Source: CAWAND01 sp963727915 (GTDB lineage Bacteria; Chloroflexota; Anaerolineae; Anaerolineales; E44-bin32). Taken from it: a stretch of 64,000 nt of DNA. This document shows, piece by piece, positions 18,657 to 27,925 of the stretch. A model generated the notes under the pieces. That model was given only the letters and a program-made list of their open reading frames with translations. It was not told where the DNA came from and made no database searches. Position 1 is the stretch's first letter; each line of letters starts with the position of its first letter. The position numbers were made by a program, and so were the translations under genes. Location of the stretch: positions 62,001-126,000 of the forward strand of contig CAVSID010000001.1 in the NCBI GenBank assembly GCA_963727915.1, given 5' to 3'.

Positions 18657-19584
18657 ATGGCCCACTCCAGCCGCATTCTTACCTGCACAGCTTTGGCGGT
18701 CGCACTCTCCGCCTGCACGCTTCCCGGCGCCGCCTCCCCAACACCGTTCACGTTTCCCACACCCAATTTGACCCTGACGGCGATCTTCGCCCCCACCGCC
18801 AGCCCAAACAGCGCCACGCAGGCACCGCCGGCACCCATCGCCACGTCCTTGATCGCTACATCGACGCCGTCGGCAGCGGATCAGACTACAACGCCGGACA
18901 CGACGCCGATCACCGGGGACGACGTGCGCCCCAACGGGTTGCCGGTGACCGCCGATTTCTTCAGCGCGCCCCCGGTCATTGATGGCGACCTGAGCGATTG
19001 GGACGCCAACCAGTATGGGGCCAACCAGATCACCTACGGCGCTGGCGCCTGGACGGGCGGATCGGATGCCTCGGCCACCTATTCTCTGGGCTGGGACAGC
19101 GCCAACCTATATATCGCCGCCCGCGTCACGGACGACACCTTTGTCCAGGTCGCCAGCGGGCGGACTCTGTACAAGGGTGACAGCGCCGAACTCCTGCTGG
19201 ACGCCGACTTGTTGGGCGATTTCTCCAGCAGCACGCTTTCTTCCGACGATTTCCAGTTGGGATTCTCGCCCGGGAACTTCACCACCGTCCAACCGTCGGC
19301 CTACCGCTGGTTCCCGGCCAGCCAGGAAGGAAGTCTCACCAGCGTAGAGACCGGATCCGCCAAGACGGACGCGGGGTATGACCTCGAAATCCGTGTGCCT
19401 TGGGCCGTCTTCGGTGTCAGCCCTGTCTCCAACCGGCATTATGGTTTCGTGTTTTCGATTTCGGATGATGACTCGTCCGGCACGGCCGTGCAACAATCCC
19501 TGGTTTCGAGCGTCGGAACGCGAAGTTCTCACCAATCCAACCAGCTGGGGGACCCTGGTGCTCGGCCCGCCGACCGGCAAGTAG
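18657..19584 (+). CDS. Secreted lipoprotein with CBM9-like sugar-binding domain (frame-broken near the end)
   Basis: ATG 18657 follows CACGGGAGG. The signal ILTCTALAVALSACTLPG carries the lipobox. A Thr/Pro/Ala-rich linker (residues about 30-85) precedes a CBM9-type jelly-roll: PVIDGDLSDWDANQYG, SLGWDSANLYIAARVTDDTF, GDSAELLLDADLLGDF and YDLEIRVPWAVFGVSPVS. One indel near 19515 is needed to end in ASEREVLTNPTSWGTLVLG and stop at 19584. CBM9-like domains bind carbohydrate ends or decorate redox domains. It is an extracytoplasmic, lipid-anchored protein of unknown ligand. Confidence 0.8.
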
Positions 19585-19604
19585 CCGCGACCCCCGAATC
19601 AAAC

Positions 19605-19629
19605 AACGGCCCCGCTCGCAGGGGCCGTT
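19605..19629. terminator. Hairpin terminator between convergent genes
   Basis: A perfect 9-bp stem AACGGCCCC/GGGGCCGTT with a 7-nt loop lies between the two converging genes, followed by a short T-run on the plus strand. Confidence 0.7.
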
Positions 19630-19653
19630 TCCGCAGCCAGTTCAGCATCAGTT

Positions 19654-21976
19654 TCAGTCCAGGGGCTTGGGCTCGGTGGGCTCGAGGATGGTCTGCCGCA
19701 CCGCTGAATGCAGGCGGCTGCTGCGCCGCTTGACGATTAAGACCGACGTGCTCGCCCGGCGAGCGATCTTCTCCGGCAGGGTGCCGACCAGGAAGTTGCG
19801 AAAGACCGGTTCCTCGGTGGCCCCGATGACCAGCAGATCGGACTGTTTCGCCTGCTCGAGGATGGTCTCGCTCACATCCTGACCTTCAACCAACCGGGTT
19901 TCGATGTTCGGATAATCGATGCCTTCCGCCACGTAATCCAGGACCTGCCTGGCGCGCACGCGGTCGCCGTTGATCGCCTGCTGACTGACGATGTGAATCA
20001 GGCAAACCCGGGGATCACCGCCATAGGCTCGGGCCAGGTCAACCGCCAATCGAGTGGCAAGGCGGCTGTTGCGGCCCCCGGAGACCGGCACCAGGATGCA
20101 TTTCACCGGACGGCTCTCCCGCAGCCGGCAGACGACAACATCCGTTGGTGGATTGTCCACGATCGGGTCGATCAGCGCGCCAAAGACTCGTCCACCGCTT
20201 TGAACATGCTCCTGCCAACCAAACAGAATCAGGTCGGAGGCGTTCTCATAGGCGGTCTTGCGTAGGGCCTCGGCGGCATTGCGGCCCAGGCGAATGACGG
20301 TGTGCACCGGCACATCGTACAACTTGGCCTGCTCGATTACCCCGTCCAAATAGGCCCGGCCCTCCTTGAGAAACAATCGCCCTTCCCCCAAGGTCAGTTG
20401 GGGCGGCACTTCAATCACATGCAGCGCCAACAATTCACCGCCGCGCGACTTGGCGAAGAGCGAGCCAAGGGCGCCCAGATCTTCGGCCTGACTCTTTTCG
20501 TCCACGGGCACCAAGACGGAGAACTCGCGACTAACCAGCACCTCTTCAAGCAGGATTTCCTTAGGCTTTTCCAGGGCCTCGACCCGCGAGAAGTAGGCGA
20601 AATAGGAAAGCATCCCGATCGTCAGCCAGCCAATGGCAAAATACCAGGCAATGGGGCTGAAGGTGAACAGATACAGCGCCAGAAAGCCATTGGACAAAAT
20701 GGCCAGCACAGGCAGAACGGGAAACCATGGGATACGGAAGCCGCGCTCCAGATCAGGATGCTTTCGGCGGAGCACCATGACCGCCACATTCACCTGAAGG
20801 AAGAGCAGCAAGAACATGATGTCACCGGCGGCGGCCACGTCCTCCAATGGCAGCAGCCAAGCTATGATCGCCATTAGCGTCCCCGAGCCAATGACAGCCA
20901 GGTAGGGCGTGTTCTTCTTGGGGTGGATGCGAGAGAAGAAACGCGGAAGATTGAGATCGCGGCCCATGGCGAAGGAGACCCGCGACGATGAATACGTCGT
21001 GGCGTTCAGCGCCGACATCGTCGACGCCAGGCCGCTCAGGAGCAACACCACGGCCCCGATCCCCCAGGGGAACGTTTGCTGGGCGACCTGGATGACGGCG
21101 ATTTCTTTCTGCTGGCCGAGGAACTCAAACGCCCGCATGCCCTCCGGCGGCTGAACGGCGCCGATGGCCGCCACGCCCACGAAGACGTAGACCACCACCG
21201 CTATTCCGATCGAGAAGAAGATGGCGCGCGGGATGTTGCGCTTAGGATCGATGACCTCTTCACCCGACTGGGCGATGATCTCATACCCCTCAAAGGCGAT
21301 GAACGTCAACCCCATCGCCACCAGGACCCCGAACACACCCTTGGGCATGAATCCGCTTTCGGTGGTGAAGCGGGAGACCCAGAAATCCGGTGTGTGCCAT
21401 CGCCACCAGCCCGAAAACGACGAATAGAGCCAAGATCGAGACCTTGGTGACCGTGACCACATTACCGATCGTGCCGGTTTCAGACGCGCCGAGGTAGTTG
21501 ATGTATACAAAGACGGCGATGATCATCGTGGTCAGGATCAAGGCGAAACGCTCCGGCGGAAGGCCGAAGGCGGTAATGCCCATCATGCCCAACAGCGCCG
21601 ATGCGAAACTCCCGAAGGCCAGCGCGTACAGACTGCCAGCGATCGAATGGGCGAACCAATCCATCCAACCCGAGACGAAACCCTGCGCGCCGCCCAGCGC
21701 TTCCTTGACCCACGGATAGCCGCCCCCAGCTCCGGGGAAGGTCGAGCCCAACTCGGCATAGGACATGGCGGTGAAACTGGTGACCAGCCCGTTGAGCAGG
21801 AAGGCCAGGATCAACGCCGGGCCGGCTTCTCCGGCGGCCGAGCCAGTCAGGACAAAGATCCCCGCCCCAATCATCCCGCCTACACCGATCATTGTGATCG
21901 TGAACAGGCTGAGGTCGCGGCTCAGGCTTACTTCGCCCGGCCTTAAAGGGGGACGAATTGACGGGGTTGAACTCAT
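19654..21976 (-). CDS. APC-family amino acid permease fused to two UspA domains (frame-broken)
   Basis: Corrected for one frame break near 21390, the protein is about 774 aa. The N-terminus FTITMIGVGGMIGAGIFVLT is the APC helix-1 signature. TFIAFEGYEIIAQSGEEV and NLPRFFSRIHPKKNTPYLAV are typical of the transporter half, which has about 12 helices. Two universal-stress-protein domains follow, the first from about FSVLVPVDEKSQAEDLGALG, the second from VKCILVPVSGGRNSRLATRL and ending LLVIGATEEPVFRNFLVGTL. APC-UspA fusions are known; the Usp tail probably senses nucleotides or energy state. The gene is divergent from a KimA-like transporter. Confidence 0.88.
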
Positions 21977-22149
21977 AGTTTCGGTTTTCCTCGTTCACAT
22001 TTGGGTGCTAAAACAAAGGCTGATTGTAACTCATTTCCGGGTTCAGGTCGGACGCCGCCCCGGAGTGAGACGCCGCGGGCTAGCCGAAAATGGTAGAATC
22101 CAGTCGCAGCAAATTAGGACCCAGATCGACATCCTGAGCGAAACTGGAC

Positions 22150-22181
22150 CAGCAGGCGGTGAAGTCATTTGCCGCCTGCTG
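22150..22181 (+). promoter_or_regulatory. Leader hairpin upstream of the KimA-like gene
   Basis: A perfect 10-bp stem CAGCAGGCGG/CCGCCTGCTG closes a 12-nt loop, about 50 nt after a TAGAAT -10 candidate (22094-22099) and about 30 nt before the start codon. It is followed by TTTAGTG, too weak a U-run for a clear terminator. It may be a folded 5' leader or an attenuator. Confidence 0.45.
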
Positions 22182-22184
22182 TTT

Positions 22185-22200
22185 AGTGAGAAGTTTCACA
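22185..22200. promoter_or_regulatory. Imperfect CRP/FNR-type palindrome (AGTGA-N6-TCACA)
   Basis: TTAGTGA-GAAGTT-TCACAAA differs from the consensus at one position. It lies downstream of the leader hairpin and just before the start of the KimA-like gene, where binding would block transcription. Confidence 0.4.
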
Positions 22201-22208
22201 AATGGGCA

Positions 22209-24242
22209 TTGAGACCATCAAAGGGCTACCTGATCGGGAAGCCTTTCCCAACCAGCATGGACATCCATGAGCGGCTGGACAAGGTGCGCGCCCTGGCGGT
22301 GTTCGCTTCTGATCCCATCAGCAGCAACGCCTACGCCACCGAAGCCATCATGTCGGTCCTTATCCTGCTGGGCTCGGCCGGCCTGGCCAATACGCTGCCG
22401 CTTGCCCTGGCCGTCGCGGGGCTGGTGTTGCTAGTTATCTTCAGTTACACGCAGACCATCATGCACTACCCAGTGGGCGGTGGCTCTTACCGGGTGTCCC
22501 GTGACAACCTAGGTGTGCTTCCCTCCTTGGTCGCGGCTGGCTCACTGATGACAGACTACGTCCTGACCGTTGCCGTGTCGGTGTCGGCCGGCGTACGAGC
22601 CACGACTTCCGCCTTTCCCGAGCTCGATCATCACCGTGTGCTTCTGGCGCTGTTGGCCATCGGCTTGATCACCTGGATCAACCTGCGCGGTGTCAGGGAA
22701 AGCGGCACGATCTTCGCCATGCCCACCTACGCTTTTGTATTCGGCGGCTTGCTCGTGGTGGCCCTGGGTCTTGTGCGCATGTACGGGCTGTTGGGCGCGG
22801 CGCCCCTGACCGCCAATCCCGCCCTGGTACCGCCAGCCGGCTCCCTCGAGGGCTTCGCCTACACATGGCTTTTGCTGCGGGCATTCGCTGGCGGCTGCAC
22901 AGCTTTGACCGGCATCGAGGCGATCAGTGACGGCGTTCAGGCCTTCAAGCCCCCCGAATCGCGCAACGCCACCAAGACCATGGTGGTGATGGGTGTAATG
23001 GCCATGTCTCTGTTTATCGGCATCACCTTCCTTTCCACTCATCTCGGCCTGCTGCCTAACCAGCCCGAAAGCGTCCTCTCCCAGCTCGGTCGGCGCGTCG
23101 CCGGCACTGGCATTCTGTACTACTGGCTGCAGATCTCAACCACGCTGATCCTGATTCTGGCCGCCAACACCGGTTTCCAAGATTTTCCCCGCCTGGGATT
23201 TTTCCTGGCTCATGACGGTTTCTTGCCGCGATGGATGCAGAACCGCGGCGATCGTCTGGTCTTCAGCTCGGGCATACTGGTCCTGGCGCTGATGTCCTCG
23301 CTGCTTGTCGTCCTGTTCAACGCTAATGAAATCGCTATGCTTCCCTTGTACGCCCTGGGCGTCATGCTGAGCTTCAGCCTCTCCCAGACGGGCATGTTCC
23401 GGCTGATGGGCCGCATCCGCCACCTCAAGCCGGGCGAGAAGCTGAAGACGGATTTCACCGAGGTCCACTACGAGCGGGGCACGGGGTGGAAGCGCCTGGT
23501 GAACGGGACGGGGGCGGTCACCACCTCGATCGTCTTCGTGGTCCTGGCCACGACCAAGTTTCTCGACGGCGCATGGATCGTGATCCTCACCATCCCTCTG
23601 CTGGTGCTTGGTTTCCTTTCCATCCACCGCCACTACCAGAAGGTGGCCGCCTCGCTGCGCACGCGCGACCTGACCACGGATGACCTGACGGCTATTGCCG
23701 ACGTGGTCGTGGTTCCCATCGCCGACGTTCATCGTGGCACTCTGCGTGCGCTTGCGTACGCCAAGCGCTTTTCTAGCGACGTGCGCGCCGTGTGCGTTAC
23801 CACCAGCACCGAAATGCGGGAACGCATCCTCAAGCGCTGGGCGCGCTTCCCTGAAATCACCAGTTCCATCCGCCTTGTGTGCATCGATTACGAATATCGG
23901 GATGTCCTCCACCCGCTGGTGGATTACATCGAGCACATCAACCACGATGAGTTCCGCGATCAACTGACCACGGTCGTGATTCCCGAGTTCGTGGCCGAGA
24001 GCTTGTGGGAGCAGCTGCTCCACAATCAGACCGCCTGGCGACTGCGGCATGAGCTGGCCCAGCATCGGGACATTGTCCTGATCAACGTGCCCTTCCATCT
24101 GCAAAGCGTCAAGGAATGGCGCGCCCAGCAAGATCAAGCCCGGCACGTCGCTAGCCCGGACGGCGTGGCCGACGCCAGTGCACCTTCAACGGAGGCCCCT
24201 TCCCCGCAAGGCTCGACCTCACCTCCCGGCGACAGGGAATAG
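22209..24242 (+). CDS. APC-superfamily transporter of the KimA/YdaO type
   Basis: The protein has about 677 aa. The N-terminal stretch GYLIGKPFPTSMDIHERLDK followed by ALAVFASDPISSNAYATEAI is the hallmark of KimA-type K+ uptake permeases. About 12 helices are followed by a cytosolic domain from VVVPIADVHRGTLRALAYAK. TTG 22209 is preferred because it keeps the conserved LIGKPFPTS segment; ATG 22257 would remove it. KimA proteins are high-affinity potassium/proton symporters controlled by c-di-AMP in Firmicutes. No c-di-AMP riboswitch signature is seen here. Whether this member carries K+ or an amino acid is open. Confidence 0.82.
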   Translation: MRPSKGYLIGKPFPTSMDIHERLDKVRALAVFASDPISSNAYATEAIMSVLILLGSAGLANTLPLALAVAGLVLLVIFSYTQTIMHYPVGGGSYRVSRDNLGVLPSLVAAGSLMTDYVLTVAVSVSAGVRATTSAFPELDHHRVLLALLAIGLITWINLRGVRESGTIFAMPTYAFVFGGLLVVALGLVRMYGLLGAAPLTANPALVPPAGSLEGFAYTWLLLRAFAGGCTALTGIEAISDGVQAFKPPESRNATKTMVVMGVMAMSLFIGITFLSTHLGLLPNQPESVLSQLGRRVAGTGILYYWLQISTTLILILAANTGFQDFPRLGFFLAHDGFLPRWMQNRGDRLVFSSGILVLALMSSLLVVLFNANEIAMLPLYALGVMLSFSLSQTGMFRLMGRIRHLKPGEKLKTDFTEVHYERGTGWKRLVNGTGAVTTSIVFVVLATTKFLDGAWIVILTIPLLVLGFLSIHRHYQKVAASLRTRDLTTDDLTAIADVVVVPIADVHRGTLRALAYAKRFSSDVRAVCVTTSTEMRERILKRWARFPEITSSIRLVCIDYEYRDVLHPLVDYIEHINHDEFRDQLTTVVIPEFVAESLWEQLLHNQTAWRLRHELAQHRDIVLINVPFHLQSVKEWRAQQDQARHVASPDGVADASAPSTEAPSPQGSTSPPGDRE

Positions 24243-24252
24243 ACAAAGAAAT

Positions 24253-24273
24253 CGCGCCGGCTGTGCCGGCGCG
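24253..24273. terminator. Hairpin terminator between convergent genes
   Basis: An 8-bp perfect stem CGCGCCGG/CCGGCGCG with a 5-nt loop lies 11 bp after the KimA-like stop and before the convergent thioredoxin gene. No strong T-run follows. Confidence 0.55.
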
Positions 24274-24302
24274 TAATGATCCAATTTGGCCAGATGCGGG
24301 GT

Positions 24303-25139
24303 TCAGAAGAGAACCGATGCCAGCTCTTCGCGGTACTGGCGCGTCAACGGGTCCTGATCGCCCAGAATCGAGAAAATGGCCAACATCACCTCTTTAGGGA
24401 AGCCACCTCGATAGCGCTTGTCCTGTCGCAGGATGTCCAGCAGGCCGTCCATCGCCGCCGGCAGATTCCCCCGCTTGATGATCTCGGCCGCGCGATGAAG
24501 CTGGGCGGACAGCGGATCGCCTTCATCGCCGGGGCCGTCTCTCTCGACCTCCACCAGCAGTTCCGCCAGCGGCTTCAACTTCAGCGCCTCTGGCCACTCC
24601 GTTCCTGAGGGGAAATCGTCCAGCAAGTCTAAGGCTTGCCTTCCTTTGCCTTGCATCACCAGGGTCTTCAGCAGACCCAGGGCGGCGGCTGCATTGGTCT
24701 CGTCCTCGAGCAGCACGTCCCGGAAGGAGTTCTCCGCCTCCACCCAATGCCGGGTGCCGAGCAAGCTCAACCCCTGGCCCACTGCCTGGACGGCGGAACT
24801 TGGCGAAAGATTCTGCACGAAACGGCGCACGGTGCCTTCCGGCTGCGCCCCGACAAACTGCGAGGCCACTTCGCCCTCGCGAAAGGCCTTGACCGCCGGG
24901 ATGCCTTGCACGCCGTAGCGCACTGCCAGGCTGGGGTTCTCGTCGACGTTGACCCGCGCTAGCACAAATCGGCCCCCGCCCTCGATCGCAAGCCTTTCCA
25001 AGATTGGGCCCAAGGTTCGGCATGGTCCACACCAGGGCGCCCAGAAATCCACCACGACCGGCACCTCGTGCGACCGCATAACCACGTCTTGCTCAAAGGA
25101 CGATTCAGACACGTCCAGAATGTACTCAGAAAGCGCCAT
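24303..25139 (-). CDS. Thioredoxin-TPR protein (CnoX/YbbN-like)
   Basis: The 278-aa protein has an N-terminal thioredoxin domain with active site WAPWCGPCRTLGPI and cis-Pro in YGVQGIPAVKAF. A helical TPR-like C-terminal domain follows (SSAVQAVGQGLSLLGTRHWV, AAALGLLKTLVMQGKGRQAL). This is the CnoX architecture, a holdase chaperone that guards proteins against oxidation and hands them to GroEL or DnaK. Unlike E. coli CnoX, the full CxxC is present, so it may be redox-active. It is cytosolic. Confidence 0.88.
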   Translation of the reverse strand: MALSEYILDVSESSFEQDVVMRSHEVPVVVDFWAPWCGPCRTLGPILERLAIEGGGRFVLARVNVDENPSLAVRYGVQGIPAVKAFREGEVASQFVGAQPEGTVRRFVQNLSPSSAVQAVGQGLSLLGTRHWVEAENSFRDVLLEDETNAAAALGLLKTLVMQGKGRQALDLLDDFPSGTEWPEALKLKPLAELLVEVERDGPGDEGDPLSAQLHRAAEIIKRGNLPAAMDGLLDILRQDKRYRGGFPKEVMLAIFSILGDQDPLTRQYREELASVLF

Positions 25140-25217
25140 GCTTCAACCTTTCAAGTCAGCCTTTGATTTCAGGCCCCATTCTAGACCTGGTACGTAAGAA
25201 AACCGTTGGCGGATAGT

Positions 25218-25638
25218 CTACTCGGAACCCTCTTCGGCGCCGGGCTGTTCAACACTTACGACCTCTCCGTGCATGTCGATCACCACCCGAAACCCAGACA
25301 TCCCCAGCCAGGCTCTGGCTTCATCCGGCAGGCCGGTAGCCATTAGCGCGTCGAACTGTTCGTCGATCTTCTCCAGCGACGAACTCGATCATCGCTTTGG
25401 TGAATATGTCATCTTGCCCAAGCATCTTCATCGTGCCCTCGGCGATGAGATCTTCGTGCCCCTGAATCAGTTCGCGCATCTGGTTGAGGACCTGTCGGTC
25501 GACGAGCTCGCTGTCGATGTGGCGCAGGAACCCATCGTCGTCGACAACGTACACGGCATCATCACCGACATAGGAAACGGGGACCGGACGCTCTAGCGTG
25601 TCCGAGACCAGCCCGGCGAAGAGAGCCTTCCCGGCCAT
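25218..25638 (-). CDS. Conserved-looking hypothetical protein of about 139 aa (frame-broken)
   Basis: ATG 25638 opens MAGKALFAGLVSDTLERPVP and continues YVVDDDGFLRHIDSELVDRQ, then EDLIAEGTMKMLGQDDIFTK. One indel near 25379 links it to LEKIDEQFDALMATGLPDEA and FRVVIDMHGEVVSVEQPGAE, ending at 25218. There is no signal peptide or membrane segment. It looks like a cytosolic alpha/beta protein. I do not recognise a family. Confidence 0.6.
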
Positions 25639-25752
25639 GGATCTTTCACCTCCCGGGCGCTGAAGCACCCGACGTGCCAACCGAGTTCTCGGCTTCCGCT
25701 GCCAAGTATAACCTGCGGTCGGATTGATCGTGTGTGGGCGAACGTGGTCGAT

Positions 25753-26799
25753 CTAGGCGTGGATGTTGACTTCGGTGCCGTAGCTGACCCAGACCTCTTG
25801 CTCCTCGGCCGGGACCACCGGCGAGGTCCAACGGTAGAGCCATTTCGCGGCAGCCGGGGTCATGTTGACGCAGCCATGGCTCCGGGGAGCGCCGAAATCG
25901 TTGTGCCAATACGTGCCATGGAAAGAAACGCCGTCGTCGGTGATGTAGCACACCCAGGGAACACCGGGGAGATCGTAGCCTGTGGCCAGATTCCCGGCCG
26001 CCATGTGGCGGGATCCACGCTTGCGGAAGGTCACAAAACCGCCTTCGGGCGTCCAGAAGGTCCCGTCATCGAACTTGCGGCCAGATGAGATCTTGGTGGT
26101 CATCGCCAGATTCCGATCCCTCGAAGCACTGCACCCATTGGTTGGCGAGGTCCACGACAATGCGCTTGGCACCGGCGGGCACATTCGGCGAAATGGGGGT
26201 CAGTTCAGAAATGGGCACGGGGCGGAAGGCTTCCGAGCGGGCGTAGAAACGGTAGTCCCACTTGTCATCCAGAATCCGATACCACTTGTGCTCCTTCACG
26301 TCCTGACTGATGCCATTGATCCAGAATGTCGATCCGTAGTAGAAGCGGTAGGCCTTGTCGGACTCGGTTTTCGGTTTCCAGTAGGCGTCGATAAAGGGGA
26401 CCGTGACTTGCATCAGCATGCCCCTATAGGGCACGGCGTAGTAAGGCTTGTTCGGTTCGTCGCGTACGGGTTGTATCGACGACGAGTGGACGAAACCCTG
26501 ATCCTTGACCATGTACCAGATGCGGTTGTGCTCCGGAAATTGATCTCCTAGGGCGGCGCCGTCCAGATCGAGAATGTCATCTCGCCAGAGTGTCCTAAGC
26601 TTCTGAGCCGAAAACGACGGTCGGTTGAAGAGATCCGCCGTGGGATCAGCCACCCGGCCGAGCTGTCCAGCCGGCAGCTCGAATTCGGGCGCCAGCCAGC
26701 GAGCTGGCAACGCCATCGCCATCAAGCCCGCTCGCCGACAGGCGCAGAGAAGCCTCGGCGAGACAGGGAGTCGGACAGCTCAAAAACGTCGGATGTCAC
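25753..26799 (-). CDS. L,D-transpeptidase with Tat-like signal (frame-broken)
   Basis: GTG 26799 behind GGAG gives VTSDVFELSDSLSRRGF; with one or two indels near 26730 it continues as a twin-arginine signal into LMAMALPARWLAP. The central region (YRFYYGSTFWINGISQDVKE) is substrate-side beta structure. One more indel near 26115 joins IVVDLANQWVQCFEG to the YkuD domain, whose core is FHGTYWHNDFGAPRSHGCVN with the catalytic SHGC. It makes 3-3 cross-links or anchors proteins to peptidoglycan in the envelope. It heads a cell-wall block with the next two minus-strand genes upstream. Confidence 0.85.
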
Positions 26800-26810
26800 C
26801 GGGCAGCTCC

Positions 26811-26826
26811 TGTGAACCCGTTCACA
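26811..26826. promoter_or_regulatory. CRP/FNR-type palindrome, perfect TGTGA-N6-TCACA
   Basis: The core is TGTGA-ACCCGT-TCACA. It sits 12 bp upstream of the GTG of the L,D-transpeptidase gene and overlaps the predicted transcription start, a position that suggests repression. Confidence 0.62.
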
Positions 26827-26833
26827 AGCGGAC

Positions 26834-26862
26834 ATATTGTCCCCAAAGCCAGGAAAGTGCAA
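26834..26862 (-). promoter_or_regulatory. Weak predicted promoter of the L,D-transpeptidase gene
   Basis: On the minus strand TTGCAC and CAATAT are spaced by 17 bp. Both hexamers are weak matches. The start site would fall inside the adjacent CRP-type palindrome. Confidence 0.35.
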
Positions 26863-26919
26863 GTTCCGGACCAGGTCCTTTTGTCTATGCGCAGCAGCAC
26901 GGGAGGCGAGAGGACTAGC

Positions 26920-27919
26920 TTAGGGGTGAACGTTGACCAGAGTGCCGACCGAGGCCCAGTTGTAAAGCCATTGGGCGTCGGCGGTGACCAAGTTGACGCA
27001 GCCGTGGCTCATCGGATGGCCGAAATTGTGATGCCAGTAGGTGCCGTGGAGGGCATAGCCCTTATAGAAGTACATCGTAAAGGGAACGTTGGGTAGATAG
27101 TAGCCGGGGCCGACCATCAGGGTGGCGGTGTACTTGACATAGATGTGAAACTGGCCGGTGACGGTTGGGTGCGCCGCCACGCCGGTTGATACGATAAACG
27201 TGCGCACGGGATTGGCGCCTTCGTAGGCGGTCGCAGTCTGTTCGCTCAGATCGACATCCACCCACCGGCCCTCATCCGCCAACAGGTTGGGATCCGTCAC
27301 GTAGTCCCACGAAATTTGCGGCCGGGGCGTCGGCGTCGGGGATGGCGTCGGCGTGTTTGTCGGCGTGGGGGTGGGCGTGAAGGTCGGCGTGGGGGTCGGA
27401 GTCGGCGTGTCAGTAGGGGTGGGCGTCAGGCTGGCCTTGTCAACGGGCGCCGGTCCGAGATGTCCCCCCTGCGCATCGGCGGGCAGGCTGCCCACCCACA
27501 GGATCAAGCCCGCCACCAGGGCCAGCGGCGGGACGAGCGCTTTGGCCGAGATGAGCCTGCGGCGGGCCAGCGCCTCGTTGGGCACCAACTGAAGCTGCAG
27601 GTCTTCGGGCAGGCGCAATCGCCGGGCTTCGGCCATCCGCTGCCCTCGGTGGTAATCGGTGCATCAGCCAGCGGATGGCTTTGCGCGCGGGTTGGCTGCG
27701 CGGGTTGATCTCCAGGGCCCGAGCTGCGTACGCCAGCCCGGGTAGCGCATCCGAAACTGCCGCCAGGGTCAGCCAGGCTGGCTCGCTGTTGGGATCCAGC
27801 CGCACCGCCAGACGCGCCAGGCGGCGCGCCTCGGCCCGCCGACCCTTGCGCAGGGCGGACTGGGCGGATGCCAGGGTGCTTCGTAGGTCCGGCCCGCTGG
27901 GCCGGCTGAGGGACGCCAT
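26920..27919 (-). CDS. TPR-transmembrane-Pro/Thr-linker L,D-transpeptidase (frame-broken or two overlapping genes)
   Basis: The N-terminal part (from ATG 27919) is a cytosolic TPR-like domain, ALRKGRRAEARRLARLAVRL and EPAWLTLAAVSDALPGLAYA. Near 27636 the frame shifts into MAEARRLRLPEDLQLQLVPN, a membrane helix (LVPPLALVAGLILWVG), a Thr-Pro repeat linker and a YkuD domain with LHGTYWHHNFGHPMSHGCVN. Catalytic His and SHGC are intact. The second part has its own ATG inside the first, so translational coupling of two genes is possible; a single fused protein is my preferred reading. It cross-links peptidoglycan outside the membrane. Confidence 0.8.
27319..27426 (-). repeat. Thr-Pro dipeptide repeat region
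   Basis: About 36 codons encode alternating Thr and Pro with occasional Asp, Phe, Asn or Ser. It is a degenerate hexanucleotide repeat encoding an extended linker between the membrane anchor and the YkuD domain. Confidence 0.85.
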
Positions 27920-27925
27920 ATTCGA

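Noticed and set aside
22094..22209. c-di-AMP (ydaO) riboswitch before the KimA-like gene
   Set aside because: The leader is only about 100 nt and has one simple hairpin; the conserved ydaO core was not seen.
27319..27426. Regular short repeats that could suggest a CRISPR or satellite array
   Set aside because: The repeats are in frame and encode a Thr-Pro linker; there are no spacers or cas genes.
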